A stretch of 64,000 nucleotides of DNA from Salvelinus alpinus (Eukaryota > Chordata > Actinopteri > Salmoniformes > Salmonidae). The notes under the pieces are model-generated. The model was not told the origin of the DNA and searched no databases. It saw only the letters and a list, made by a program, of their open reading frames with translations. Shown here one piece after another: positions 24,326 through 37,618 of this stretch. The first letter of the stretch is position 1; each line of letters opens with the position of its first letter. The translations under genes and the position numbers were made by a program. The stretch covers positions 12,823,805-12,887,804 of the forward strand of contig NC_092120.1 of the NCBI RefSeq assembly GCF_045679555.1. Direction: 5' to 3'.

Positions 24326-24735
24326 TAACTGCCTTTTCACGAATTTGATTATGTAAGCTTGAAGCCCATTCAAAAAAAGTAGGGGACTGACTACAGGAAG
24401 TAGGAAGTACTTTCATACCGTATTCTCTTTCATTTGGACCAGATAAGATGCATATATCCATAACGTTTAGACACTGTCACGCTGCCTCACAGAACTGCGG
24501 CTGTTAAATGTAGCCTATTTACTCATTTGTATCCTTAATTTCTCATTCAGGAATTCATTCTCAACACTCAATCCTATTATGATGATCATGGGTACTGGAT
24601 TGGCCTGACTGACATAGCAGAAGACAGTCAATGGCTTTGGGTTGATGGACGTAATCAGAATCTGACTGATGTGTAAGGACATTCCTATCAGTATAAATAC
24701 AACAAAGCATGTTGCCTACAACAATTCTTCACTAA

Positions 24736-24912
24736 GGGCTAGATTCAATCGGTACCGTCGAAGGTCCGCATTATAGCTCGATTGAAATTTAAAATCAATG
24801 TTCCCACGTTCGCAGACTGCATTCACAGTAAATGCTGCATGCCGGCCCAATCGGAAACCATTACCTTCAATTCTTAACGTGGATCTTCCGCGACACAGAT
24901 TGAATCCAGCCC
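24736..24912. mobile_element. Short TIR MITE (GGGCTAGATTCAATC family), copy 2
   Basis: A 177-bp element with inverted ends GGGCTAGATTCAATC and GATTGAATCCAGCCC. It is flanked by TAA on both sides (24733-24735, 24913-24915). A 3-bp TAA target is typical of PIF/Harbinger-type MITEs. No coding capacity. Confidence 0.75.
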
Positions 24913-25242
24913 TAAATAATTTTTTCATTACGTTTTTTTTCATTCATTGTATTATTTTCATAGGTTTTGGAAGCATCAACCTGTGGGGTCATGATTGTGT
25001 TTTAACTAACCCAAACAATGCACCTTTGGCTAATTGACCATATGATTCAGCATTCCAATGTAAATTGAGCTACGTTCAGTCAAAGATCTATTGTAAAGAG
25101 TATATAAAAAATAAAGTCATTTGTGTAGGGCTTTCAATGGTTCCGCTTTTAATAAAATCACTGTTTTATAAACAATGTAATACTTCTAAATCAGCAGCTT
25201 TAATTGCCACTTGTACCTCATCACACAAAATAGTAAGGAAAG

Positions 25243-25248
25243 TTTATT
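25243..25248 (-). terminator. Candidate gpatch4 polyadenylation signal
   Basis: The minus strand reads AATAAA about 360 nt past the gpatch4 stop codon. Position and orientation fit, but other AATAAA-like hexamers occur in this AT-rich flank. Confidence 0.35.
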
Positions 25249-25609
25249 GAGCAAAGAAAATACATTACTGTGCTCATACGTAGCAACCTCATATCTGATG
25301 TTGATATCACATTGTTTAAAACATCCATGTTGAGAATATTAACAATACAAGACCACCATACAAGAAGCTGTATAAAAACACTAGTTGACGACTAAATATA
25401 TTTTCTTATTACAGTCTGTAGTTGAATCTTTCCATACAAATAAATGTTGACAAGAAACAAAACATCCTTTTTGCATGGTGTTGCAATAAGCGTTAATTAA
25501 AAATATACTGCATTTCATTCGATGATTTCATGTGTCTATAAGATGTATTAGAGCGCTGACCCAAATCCCTGACCTGTTTCCTCTCCAACAAGGCAACCAC
25601 TAGTCCTCA

Positions 25610-28600
25610 TCAAACTGGTTCCTGTTGTTTAGCTTTCTTCTTTTTCTTTTTCAGAGGTATGGAGTCCAATACATCGTGCAACCTGTCCTCTACGGTCTGC
25701 TTGACCTCCTTGCATTTTTTTTTTTTACCTTTTATTTTAGGTTCCTCCTCCACCGTTCTCACTTCCTTTCTCTCTATTGCTCCATCCCGTTTCTTTTTCT
25801 TTTTTGGAGGGGAGTCCGCCACAGTTTCTGATTGGTTGGTTTCTCTATCTTTAGTGTGTTCCATCTCCTCAGCCACCTCTTTGTTCTTGGAGGACTTCTT
25901 CTTCTTCTTGGTAGTAGTGTCTGAGTCAGTCTGTTGCCGAGTGGCACCTTCTCCCTCCGAAGCGTCTTCACAGCCTCCTCCGGCATCACTCTCTATAGAA
26001 ATGACATCAGTTTCACACACCTCTCCATTTAGATGACAGCTCTCGCCCTCTTCCAACACCTTCCTCTGTTTTGAACGTTTCCTCTTGGTTGGCTGAGCGT
26101 TGTCTGCTGAATTATCTTCCACAGATGTTAGTTCTTCCTCTACAGGAACCACCGCCACCTCCCCAGTGTTCTCCTTTAAACTTTCCTTCTTTTTCACCTT
26201 TATTTCCATGTTGGTACTTCCGGAGACAACAGCAGAATCAGCGTTCTCTTCAGCCACATTCTCACGGGTATCCTCTGAGTGATTCTTCCTCTTTTTCTTT
26301 TTGGCCTTCTTCCCCGGGGTCTCATGCGTCAGTTCATCCTCAGGGATCTGGGCAGCTGGCTGGGTAGTGACGCTATCTGGTGTTGCAGCCGCTAGTTGGT
26401 TTTTCTTGCCATACTTTGCCATGAACTCTTGCTCCTGCTGCTCCAGTCTGGCTAGCTTGGCACTCATGGTAAGGCCGTGTCTGGCTCCTCTGTTGCGAAC
26501 AGGAATAGGGACAATGTTTAGCTTCCTAATTAAGACCAGGTTCAAGCCCTTCACCAACAGCATGCACCAAGATAGAACACACATTCATGTGATTTGTTTA
26601 CGGTTTATTACAAAAGTATTGGTGACAAGCAACTTACTTGTGAGCGGTGCGTCCTCCACAAGCCTTCACCAGGTCAGCGTCTGATAGCCTATAGAAAGGG
26701 AGAGGGAAATATCATTTAATATTTAAACCTGTGAGTACATAAAACCACTGTCATTAACAATGTAATGGTTTAATCTTCACATTGACATGAAAACAAATAA
26801 CCTTCACAAACTGATATCAATCCCTGTATGGTGGTGGATGGTATTGGGCATTGAGGTTCTTACTTGGTGGTGCTGGAGAGGTCCAGTCTCTGGTCCTCAT
26901 CGTCAGAGCTGCTGTCATCTGTACTGGAGGACTTCTGCTCTGGCTGCTCCAGTCCTGCCAGGAGGGTGGCAGACTAGGAGGAAGAGACATAAAACAGTTC
27001 CAGTCCATATCATTAGCCTAAGTGCAGTATCTTTCTGTACTATCAAGAGCGCTCATTGGCACAGATATGGGTGTGTTCCAGTTGGATTTGTTTTTCTGTA
27101 CCTTCACAAAGCATCCATAAAGTTTGTCTCTTCCCAACATGGCTTTCGTTGGCTTCTTGTTGGAGATCATTCCTTCCTCTTCCTCCTCCACCAACTTCTT
27201 CACCTGCACACCATTCTAGAACAGAAAGGTGGAGATATAGCCTAGGCCCAATGTAAGTGTGTGAATGTGTGTATGCGTGTGCGTGGCCTAGTGGTAAAAT
27301 AATCTTTCATTTCACACACCCCCTCTGAGGACTTACCTCGCCAGATTCCACTTCCAGGCTAGAAGATGCTTTGTTGAAGACATGGTCCCACCAATGGAAG
27401 GTGAACTGCTCCCCTTGACGATGTCCCACCCCTCCCTTGTCACATTTCACTTTGACTTTGATAGCCTCAGATATACCATTCTCCTGCCGACCAAGACCTT
27501 TACCTGTGAACAGTGAGGGGTCTTCTATTAGTGGTAGACTAAGAACATTAAATCTAGTTACCATTCATAACACAGAATTAGATACGACTGGCAACTACTA
27601 CTAGTAGGGACATCAAACATTCAGGCTGCTGCACAGACACTACGGAGGCTCTAGTCTAGAGCCCCGGTTAAATTGTGTTTGAGAGCATTTTTTTAACACT
27701 CTAAATCATTAAATTAGTGAGAAATAGATGTCATTGTTGCAATAGTTTGTGAGTAGGCAACATAGACAATCATCTTAAATTGACATGTTTAATTATTTTG
27801 CCATATTGAATTGAATATTGCGCTAATTTCCCTAATGTGGACAGTTTGTTACTACCTAACAAGCTTGCATTTTCAAACCATAACATTTTGTGGAATTACA
27901 TATCCTTTTACCTCAGATTGGTGATGTGAGTATAAAAGAATATAGTCATCACGATGACAAGATTTATTGCTCAAAACAGATCAATATCTTTGGTTTTGTA
28001 CCATTGATTGTCACACGTGCTGGGATGCGCAGAACACGCCGTTAATGAAATGGCACAAAAAAAGTATCTTTAAAAGTTCTCTCTCTCAGTCTCTCTTTAA
28101 AAGTTGCTGGCCACACACCAATGGATTTGACAATCAAACTATCACTTAAATAACAGCCAGCCGTTGTCACTGTTGATATCCTATGGGTGGTGATAACTTA
28201 AACTAATCACAACGTTTGGGTTAACAGTGGTTTGTTCCCTTTTCGTGATGGCGAAATCAACATCCGACGTTCCAAAATATACATTGCAGCCTTCTACAAG
28301 TTCTCATCTAACCAACCATGTACAAGTTATTCCATGATTCTGTGTGGCCTTTAATAGTGTTAGTTTAAACAGCGCTACACCCCAAACGTTTACCCCCTGT
28401 TCAACACTTCAAAATGTAGTTAGCAGTCTTCTACAAATTCTCCTCTAACCAGTAATGAACACATTCCATGTGGTTTTCGATATGAGTGATTTACAAATAA
28501 ACAGTGCGTTTCTTTTTCTGTTTTGGCGACCCCCAAATCAAAATGCATCACCCCAATGTAGCCCACTGTCTTCTGCAGGTTGTTCTCTAACCAGTGATGT

Positions 28601-29255
28601 AAAAATATGTCCAGTTGTCATGTGGTTTTAATTTTCAACAGAGCATACAACCCGATTTCCCCCCTAATCGATATCAGTGATTTATTGCCACCTGTCAAAA
28701 CAGGTAATATGATTACTAATTGTTGCACATGTATGATAGTACATTTTATGTTTTCAAGATAAACTGTTTCTGATTATTGGTTATTGATTTGGACACGTTA
28801 AAACTGTTGACATTGGGCTATTTATCCAAATGTCTTGTCAACAGGAAGCAGTGCCAGCATCATTTAACACAAGTTTCAGGAATACAAATGTAACTTTCAA
28901 CATTCATTTCCAATGGTATTGTACTTAAAATCAGGTAAAAACTGCTGAATGAGTCCAAAAACGTGCTTTGATGGATTTAAATCACCAAAACTGGTTTGCC
29001 CTGCCTACCAATGTAATTTACAAGCAAGTTCAAGCTGACATGTATAACGTTACACTTGATATAGAAACTCCTGCCTGTAATCTTAAAATGTTCATTAGCT
29101 AGCATATTGCCCATCATTAAATGACTATACCGTACTGTTACTAAATACCTTTCTGAAAATCTAACATTAACATTACCTTGTTCCCAGCCATGACGCAGTA
29201 GCTGTTGCTCTGCAAACTTCAGTCCACGGCTCTTTTCCTGAACAGTTTCTGCCAT
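25610..29255 (-). CDS. gpatch4: G-patch domain-containing protein 4 (complete, 6 exons)
   Basis: A nuclear/nucleolar G-patch protein; G-patch proteins bind and stimulate DEAH-box RNA helicases. Exons: 29255-29177, 27503-27337, 27215-27102, 26973-26864, 26688-26638, 26489-25610, all GT-AG, joining in frame to 466 aa. The N terminus MAETVQEKSRGLKFAEQQLL leads into the G-patch HGWEQGKGLGRQENGI (about 23-38), then GVGH and FHWWDHVFNKA. Exons 3-5 carry an acidic stretch and SDADLVKACGGRTAHK. Exon 6 has the motif GLTMSAKLARLEQQEQEF, followed by a long Lys/Glu-rich tail with repeated KKKKK clusters typical of nucleolar proteins. Motif order matches human GPATCH4 from memory. The 3' part of exon 6 is copied as a stub at 18780-19017. 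Intron 1 (27504-29176) has no recognisable feature. Confidence 0.92.
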
Positions 29256-30087
29256 TTATTTCTAAAGAAATGAACATGTTAGCTAGCTAACGTTAGCTAT
29301 ATTACACTGCATTTGACAGGTCTTCAGTATCAGATGTCAACATTTATGTATTAGATAGTTGAACAGTAATGCACAAAGAACACTATTTTCTCAAATATAA
29401 TATACAAATTCTGTTTGCAAGTCCGCAAAAAAGACTGCTCAGGCAAAGTTCAGTTTGGGTTTAGCTAACAAGCAAGCTAGCTAGTCAGTTTTAAGAAAAC
29501 ATTTACACTTGAATGGAAGTCATTGCTGTGCTAATAAGTGCTGGCTATGAAATCATAAACAACGACCGGGGTAATGGTACTAATTATTTTACCTGGTCTG
29601 GTTATCTAGACTCACATTGTTGTTCAAAAGGGATAAATGAAAACGTTTTCACAGTTCCACTTGAACCATGAGGTAAATTCAGCAGGCTGACATGGCACCG
29701 GAAAAGACTACGCTTCTTATTCTTCTTCGATGAGGTTTAACGGCGGTTGGCATCCAATAAATGTTGCATTACCGCCACCTACTAGACTGGAGTATAACTC
29801 CCGTATACTTGGCTTGTAAATACAACATTTTAAAAAATCACCAAATACCCTACCATCTAACCCTACACTCACCACCCTATTCCACTATTTAAATATATAT
29901 AGGCCTAGCTCAGGCCAACAGCCTGAAATGACAAGTCACCACCACACAACACACCCTGTAACTCTTCTGACGTTAAGTCTCATACACCCAAATACCTCTC
30001 TGTAGCGTCCACCACAACCTTAATTTTCTGTAGTACAGTTGAAAACCATTGCTATAAATGCAAAAAATCCAATCTTACTGAAGCATA

Positions 30088-31633
30088 CAGTACCAGTCGA
30101 AAGTTTGGACACACCTACTCATTCAAGGGTTTTTATTTTTACTATTCTCTACATCATAGAATAATAGTGAAGAAATCATAACTATGAAATAACACACATG
30201 GAATTATGTAGTAACCTAAAGAGTGTTAAACAAATCAAAATCTATTTTATATTTGAGATTCTTCAAAGTAGCCACCCTTTGCCTTGATGACAACTTTGCA
30301 CACCCTTGGCATTCTCTCAACCAGCTTCACCTGGAATGTTTTTCAACAGTCTTGAAGGAGTTACCACATATGCTGAGCACGTGTTGGCTGCTTTTCCTTC
30401 AATCTGCGGTACAACTCATCCCAAACCATCTCAATTGGGTTGAAGTTGGGTGATTGTGGAGGCCAGGTCACTCTTGTTCTTTGTGGTCAAATAGCCCTTA
30501 CACGGCCTGGAGGTATGTTGGGTCACTGTTGAAAAACAAATAATAGTCCCACTAAGCGCAAACCAGATGGGATGGAGTATCACTGCAGAATGCTTTGGTA
30601 GCCATAATGGTTAAGTGTGCCTTGAATTCTAAATAAATCACTGACAATGTCACCAGCAAAGCACCCCCACACCATCACACCTCCTCCATGATTCACGGTG
30701 GGAACCACACATGCAGAGATCATCCGTTCACCTAGTGTGTGTCTAACAAAAACACGGCTGTTGGAACCAAAAATCTCTAATTTAGACTCATCAGACCAAA
30801 GGACAGATTTCCACCAGTCTAATGTCCATTGCTCGTGTTTCTTGGCCCAAGCAAGTCTCTTCTTATTATTGGTATCCTTTAGAAGTGGTTTCTTTGCATC
30901 AATTCGACCATGAAGGCCTGTTTCATGCAGTCTCCTCTGAACAGTTGATGTTGAGATGTGTCTGTTACTTGAACTTTGTGAAGCATTTATTTGGGCTGCA
31001 ATTTCTGAGGCTGGTAACTCTAATGAACTTATCCTCTGCAGCAGAGGTAACTCTGGGTCTTACTTTCGTGTGGCGGTACTCATGAGTGCCAGTTTCATCA
31101 TAGTGCTAGATGGTTTTTGCAACTGCACTTGAAGAAACTGGAATTTTCCCGGATTGACTGAACGTGACTTAAAGTCATAATGAACTGTGGTTTCACTTTG
31201 CTTATTTGAGCTGTTCTTGCCATAATATGGACTTGGTCTTTTACCAAATAGGGCTATCTTCTGTATACCAGCCCTACCTTGTCACAACACAACTGATTGA
31301 CTCAAACGCATTAAAGGAGGAAATAAATTCCACAAATTAGCTTTTAACAAGGCACACCTGTTAATTGAAATGCATTCCAGGTGACAACCTCATGAAGCTG
31401 GTTGAGAGAATGCCAAGATTGTGAAAAGCTGTCATCAAGGCAATGGGTGGCTATTTTGAAGAATCTCAAATATATTTGGATTTGTTTAACACTTCTTTGG
31501 TTACTACATGATTCCATATGTGTTATTTCATAGTTTTGATGTCTAAACTATTATTCTACAATGTAGGAAATAGTAAAAAAAAAAACTAAAACCCCTGGAA
31601 TGAGTAGGTGTATCCAAACTTTGACTGGTACTG
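30088..31633 (-). mobile_element. Tc1-like transposon with CAGTACCAGTC ends (inactive)
   Basis: Ends CAGTACCAGTCGAAAGTTTG and the complement of CAGTACCAGTCAAAGTTTGG are flanked by TA on both sides (30086-30087, 31634-31635). The minus strand carries transposase remnants around 30730-30630 (SWRRCDGVGVLC-like frame with shifts) and 30450-30260. Stops and shifts interrupt every frame. It is 1546 bp, a normal Tc1 length. Confidence 0.9.
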
Positions 31634-31861
31634 TATATCACTTGTTGGCCTATCCCTCTGTACTGGTACAGATCTACTACAGTACTCACACCACTCCTCT
31701 CAGAGTCCCTCCCCCTTGACCCATCTTCCTCTACTTTCTTCACTGCCTCAGAATATGATAACTTCTGCACTACTCTAGCCCTGAAAACCTCAACCTGCCT
31801 CTTCTGCACTGGACATTTCTGATCCACAGTCCCATGGGCACCCCTACAATTAACACATATC

Positions 31862-32449
31862 CTGTGGTGTAAAGTACTTCAGTAAAAATACTTGAAAGTA
31901 CTACTTCAGAAGTTTTTCGGGGTATCTGTACTTTACTTTACTATTTTTGACAACTTTTACTTCACTACATTCCTGAAGAAAATAATGTACTTTTTACTCC
32001 ATACATTTTCCTTGACACCCAAAAGTACTCATTACATTTTGAATGCTTAGCAGGACAGGAACATTGTCCAATTGCCACACGTATCAAGAGAACATCCCTG
32101 GTCACCCTACTGCCTCTGATCTGGCAGACTCACTAAACACGCATGCTTCGTCTGTAAATTATGTCAGTGTTGGAGTGTGTCACTGGCTATCCGTACATTA
32201 AAATAACAAGAAAATAGTGCCGTCTGGTTTGCTTAATATAAGGAATTTGACATTTTAATTTACCTTTTGATACTTATGTATATTTTAGCAATTACATTTA
32301 CTTTTGATACTTAAGTATATATAAAACCAAATACTTTCAGACTTTTACTCAAGTAGTATTTTACTGGATGACTTTTACTTGAGTCATTTTCTATTAAGGT
32401 ATCTTTACTTTTACTCAAGTTTGACAATTGGGTACTTTTTCCACCACTG
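31862..32449. mobile_element. hAT-type MITE (CAGTGGTG family), copy 2
   Basis: A 588-bp element, collinear with copy 1 without the nested LTR. It starts CTGTGGTGTAAAGTAC and ends CTTTTTCCACCACTG. A perfect 8-bp target duplication CACATATC lies at 31854-31861 and 32450-32457, inside the zinc-knuckle repeat. Confidence 0.9.
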
Positions 32450-32654
32450 CACATATCCCTACTTTCCCCAATGCTTCACATTACTTTGTCTCATGCCCTT
32501 ATGCACACTTCTCACACAAACACTGTGAATCTCCCCCTTCATTTTAAGAGACTAAACACTGGGGTGTATTCTTTACGTTTCTTAAACGGAAGCAAACTGA
32601 ACAAAACGGGGAGGGACCTAGCGGAATTTGTCCAATTGTAACTCTCGTTTGGAC

Positions 32655-32843
32655 CACAGGAGGTTGGTGGCACGTTGGTGGCACCTTAATTGGGGAGGAC
32701 GGTCTCGTGGTAATGGTTCGAGTGGAATTAGTGGAATGGTATCAAATACATCAAACATATGGTTTCCATGTGTTTGATGCCATTGTATTTACTTCCTTCC
32801 AGACATTATTATGAGCCGTCCTTCCCTCAGCAGTCTCCACTGG
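32655..32843 (+). repeat. Dispersed salmonid repeat (CACAGGAGGTTGGTGG type), copy 1
   Basis: It contains the internal near-palindrome ATGGTTTCCATGTGTTTGAT and ends ...GTCTCCACTGG. A related copy in the opposite orientation lies at 33041-33197. No coding capacity. Confidence 0.6.
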
Positions 32844-33040
32844 TTTGGACAAATGACTACACCCCCGACGAGCACAATCGGCAACGTTCTGAACTTGTTT
32901 TCAGGTTTAGTTGATTAGAAGTGGTTTTGAATTTGCAAATAATCCTTACTTAATTGCTAAATGTTGTACTTGCGAGCCAAACTGAACATTGCCATTGTCA
33001 TTCCAATACCAACCCTTACCCAATACATACGTGAAAGTCG

Positions 33041-33197
33041 CAGAAGGCTGTTGAAGGGAGGACGGCTCATAATAACAGCTGGAACGGAGCTAATGTAATG
33101 GCATCAAACACATGGAAACCATGTGGTATCAAACCATGTGTTTGATACCATTCCACCTATTCTGCTCCAATCAAGGTGCCACAAACCCCCTGTGTTG
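33041..33197 (-). repeat. Dispersed salmonid repeat (CACAGGAGGTTGGTGG type), copy 2, inverted
   Basis: Reverse-oriented relative of 32655-32843, sharing GGACGGCTCATAATAA and the ACACATGGAAACCATGTG palindrome. The two copies, about 200 bp apart, form an imperfect inverted pair. Confidence 0.6.
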
Positions 33198-33618
33198 AAA
33201 CAGTCATTTGAAACTAATGTGCCCTATATCCTTCCAATAGTGGACTCTTGATTAGCCTGTCACAGTTCTGACAGTTGGCCTACCTGCCCCCTTGTTCTTG
33301 CAAACCTGCCTCCTAGGGTCCCAATGGAGAAACCCCATGTTGGGGCCCCAGAGAAAATTGCATTGTGATAATGTTTTCATCAACAGCTGTTTCCCCAACC
33401 TTTCCAATTTATACCATCCTGTTTGTAACATTTTTACACATTTCTTATAATTATGGAGCCTATGGGAAGCTATCTAGACATTGTAATTGTTTTACTTATC
33501 ATGCTTTGAAAATGTCAATGATTCATAATTAATATAATATTTTATCCCAATATGTTTATATTTTAAAGCAGCAGCTTGCCACATGAGTAAAGCTTGCATA
33601 ATCCACCAGGGGTCATAT

Positions 33619-35149
<1,531 letters not shown>

Positions 35150-35369
35150 CGACTAACAGACCCTCCCCCGATGGATGCGGCAGAAACCAGTGCACTGAAG
35201 TTGTGAAGTTATACTACTGCTCTTTCTTCACTGACTTCATCTGGAACTCATTTTCCACCGCTGGAAATTTATTATAATATCTTGAGGTAGTTTACTTGGA
35301 AATTTTTCGTTGCATAAATAGACTATCGCCGCAAATACAGTGGATTAACAACAAATGCTTTTCACCCAG
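35150..35369 (+). other. Candidate non-coding first exon of pear1
   Basis: Unique-looking sequence with no long frame ends at TTCACCCAG|GTGAGT, a strong donor site. The first pear1 coding exon begins at an acceptor (CTCAG at 53413-53417) only 4 nt ahead of its ATG, so at least one upstream 5' UTR exon must exist. This is the best donor I noticed in the right orientation, giving an intron of about 18 kb. The exon start is a guess and other candidates are possible. Confidence 0.3.
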
Positions 35370-37076
35370 GTGAGTGCAGAAAACGTATGCGTTTAGAAAA
35401 CAAACGATAAAGCCTCTATTGTAAAATGATTATGCCTGATTATTCGCAGATTATTCAAACTGTAACGGCCATATTTAGATCTGTATGATTTTTTAAATTC
35501 TCTCCCATACTGTTGTCTTGCTCTTTTCTCTGAAGTACAGCACATACAGTAGTACATCCTGACATGCCTGCATATTACCATATATATTAGTAGATAGAAA
35601 ATAACACGTGAATACTGAACATTTGTATTTGAAATGCTGTTTTTGTGAGTATTTATTGTCATGAGTGTTTGCTGGGGCATAGCCATATCCTAAATCTTCA
35701 TAACTAAGCTGGGTCAATTCATATTTTGCTAGAAGGATTAGCCTACAGTCTTGATATGCAAAACATGATCTGACTATCGTAAAGTGCCATCTTAATGTGT
35801 ATTGTTTGTTCAGGCTTGCAGTTGTTTGGTTTAGGGTTCAAGTTGTTTCAAAGATGATTCCACTTGCCTGTACCCCCCCCCCCCCCCCCCCATCTGAAGT
35901 CAGGAGGACTGCAGGATGTCATCCATGCAAACATCACAAATGTGAACCTCAACCTGCATATTGTTATAAATATATAATGTTTTTCATCTTTATTACTGAT
36001 GTTTATTTTCATCACATCGAGTATAGTAACTATAATTATATTAGCAATAAAGAATATAGGTGCATTAATGTTACTGTATCTTAACTACGCCTAGTTGTTT
36101 GTTTTTTCAAGACTTACTCTTAAATATCTAGGTACAGTATAATGACTGTAATGACAAAACAGTAGAACTCAACTCATAATAGAGATGTGGGCTAGAACAC
36201 ACTCATTTCTGGGCCTCCAGATTGGTTTATTGACTAGTCATAACTAGGACAGCTCTTGTCTAAAGCTGCTGTCCTGCTATCTGTGACACACAAACCTTTG
36301 ATGTGCAGGCAGTATGTCCTCCATTAGAGAATGGAGAGCAGAGGAAGTCAGTGGGAGTAGGTCGGTTGGGAGTAGGTCTGTTGTTGTTTCCTTACGCCAA
36401 ACGGCCAGCCTCCGCCTCTGTTGTCTTTTCATTTTATTAAGCACCTCTTGGGTATTCCAAGATCTTAATTGACCTGGAGGCCTATGTTGTGGCAAGGCAA
36501 GATTCATGACTAATGGCAACGAAGCGTGGGGATGAGGTGGCTGTCACTTCTAGCAGTGTGCGACACATTGTGACACGGTCTGAGTGAGTGAGCCAACTTT
36601 CAACACTTCAAGTTGAAAACATACCAAATGGGACAATCATAGTGAGTCCTCTGGTGGATCTGACACACCCAGTGCTTTTCATATCTATGTGGAGCACATT
36701 TCCTCTTTGGATGACACATATACTCTTTCTATAGCTATTTCTTATTGTTTTAAAGGTAAGGTATATGTCTGTTTTCACCCAGCTTTACCTTAGGACTGCA
36801 AACTGGTCTAAAATCCTCTAGTGTAGTACCCAAAGAGAACTTGTGAATGGAGGCTCTTGGGAGAACCTGGCGCTGTTGCACATAGAAACACTTTAGCACT
36901 CAACACCTGGAAATGAAAGATAGGATATGTGATTTACACAGTAAGCCACTGCCACCTGGACCTGACAGCACCTAAACTCCCATCTACTGTGCTTTCCAAG
37001 ACAGCTCACCAAAATCCTCAGGAAAACACATTGATATCCGTCTGTAGTCAGCTGACCTCTTTACAAAAGTAGATCA
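35370..37076. other. Intergenic/intronic stretch, no gene recognised
   Basis: Holds a poly-C run at 35873-35890 and otherwise unremarkable AT-rich DNA. Short open frames here have no recognisable domains. Confidence 0.4.
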
Positions 37077-37182
37077 CCACTGGGCACAGACGTCAATTCA
37101 ACATCTATTCCAAGTTAGTTCAATGTAATTTAATTGAAATAATGTGGAAACATTATTAATTCAACCAGCGTGTGCCCAGTGG
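37077..37182. mobile_element. Small palindromic MITE with CCACTGGGCACA ends
   Basis: A 106-bp element with inverted ends CCACTGGGCACAGACGTCAA and TTCAACCAGCGTGTGCCCAGTGG. Much of it can fold on itself. This is a common teleost repeat type. Confidence 0.8.
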
Positions 37183-37220
37183 GTAAATCGAGATTCCGTG
37201 TGGATTTTTCTGTCTAATGT

Positions 37221-37613
37221 TGTAACGGTAGTCTTCGTCCTCCTCGTCTGAGGAGTAAGAAATGTCGGACCAAGATGCAGCGTGGTTAGTATCCATTTTA
37301 ATAGGAATACGTGAAACAAACAAAAATAACAAATAAACGAATAAAGAAGCAAAAGTCCCGAAATAGTGAACACTAAACACAGGAACACACGAACAGGAAC
37401 AATCACCCACAACCCACAATACAAAACAGGCTACCTAAATATGGCTCCCAATCAGAGACAACGACAAACACCTGCCTCTGATTGAGAACCATATCAGGCC
37501 AAACACATAGAAATAGACAAACTAGACAAACAACATAGAATGCCCACTCAGATCACACCCTGACCAAACAAAACATAGAAACATACACAGAAAACTATGG
37601 TCAGGGCGTGACA
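37221..37613 (-). mobile_element. Solo LTR with 5-bp target duplication
   Basis: A 393-bp element that reads TGTCACGCCCTGACC at its 5' end on the minus strand and ends TACCGTTACA, matching TG...CA. AATGT lies on both sides (37216-37220, 37614-37618). The TGTCACGCCCTGACC start is common in salmonid retroviral-type LTRs. No internal region is present. Confidence 0.85.
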
Positions 37614-37618
37614 AATGT

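Larger units (their letters stand above)
20222..25038 (+). pseudogene. C-type lectin-like receptor, second tandem copy (broken)
   Basis: All seven exons of the lectin at 9992-16581 have a counterpart: about 20222-20285, 20584-20685, 20824-20931, 21017 on, 21621-21789, 24551-24672, 24964-25038. Several defects are visible. In exon 1 the codon for the ITIM tyrosine is TAA (20240-20242) and the donor GT is CT. Exon 2 has lost the G before its donor. Exon 4 stops at TGA 21166-21168 in the stalk. Exon 7 is frameshifted so that FW is followed by an early stop. Exons 5 and 6 still read as lectin domain ([18 protein letters not shown]). A HpaI SINE, a Tc1 element and a MITE sit in its introns. A start from a later exon cannot be excluded but would not restore the domain end. 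Confidence 0.88.
29700..32560 (-). mobile_element. Degenerate retroelement with Gag-like zinc knuckle, split by two insertions
   Basis: On the minus strand near 31860-31690 is RICVNCRGAHGTVDQKCPVQ followed by KLSYSEAVKKVEEDGS, a C-x2-C-x3-H-x6-C knuckle as in retroelement ORF1/Gag proteins. The repeat resumes on both sides of a Tc1-like element (30088-31633) and a hAT MITE (31862-32449). The outer limits are approximate, and no reverse transcriptase is visible. It lies just upstream of gpatch4. Confidence 0.6.
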
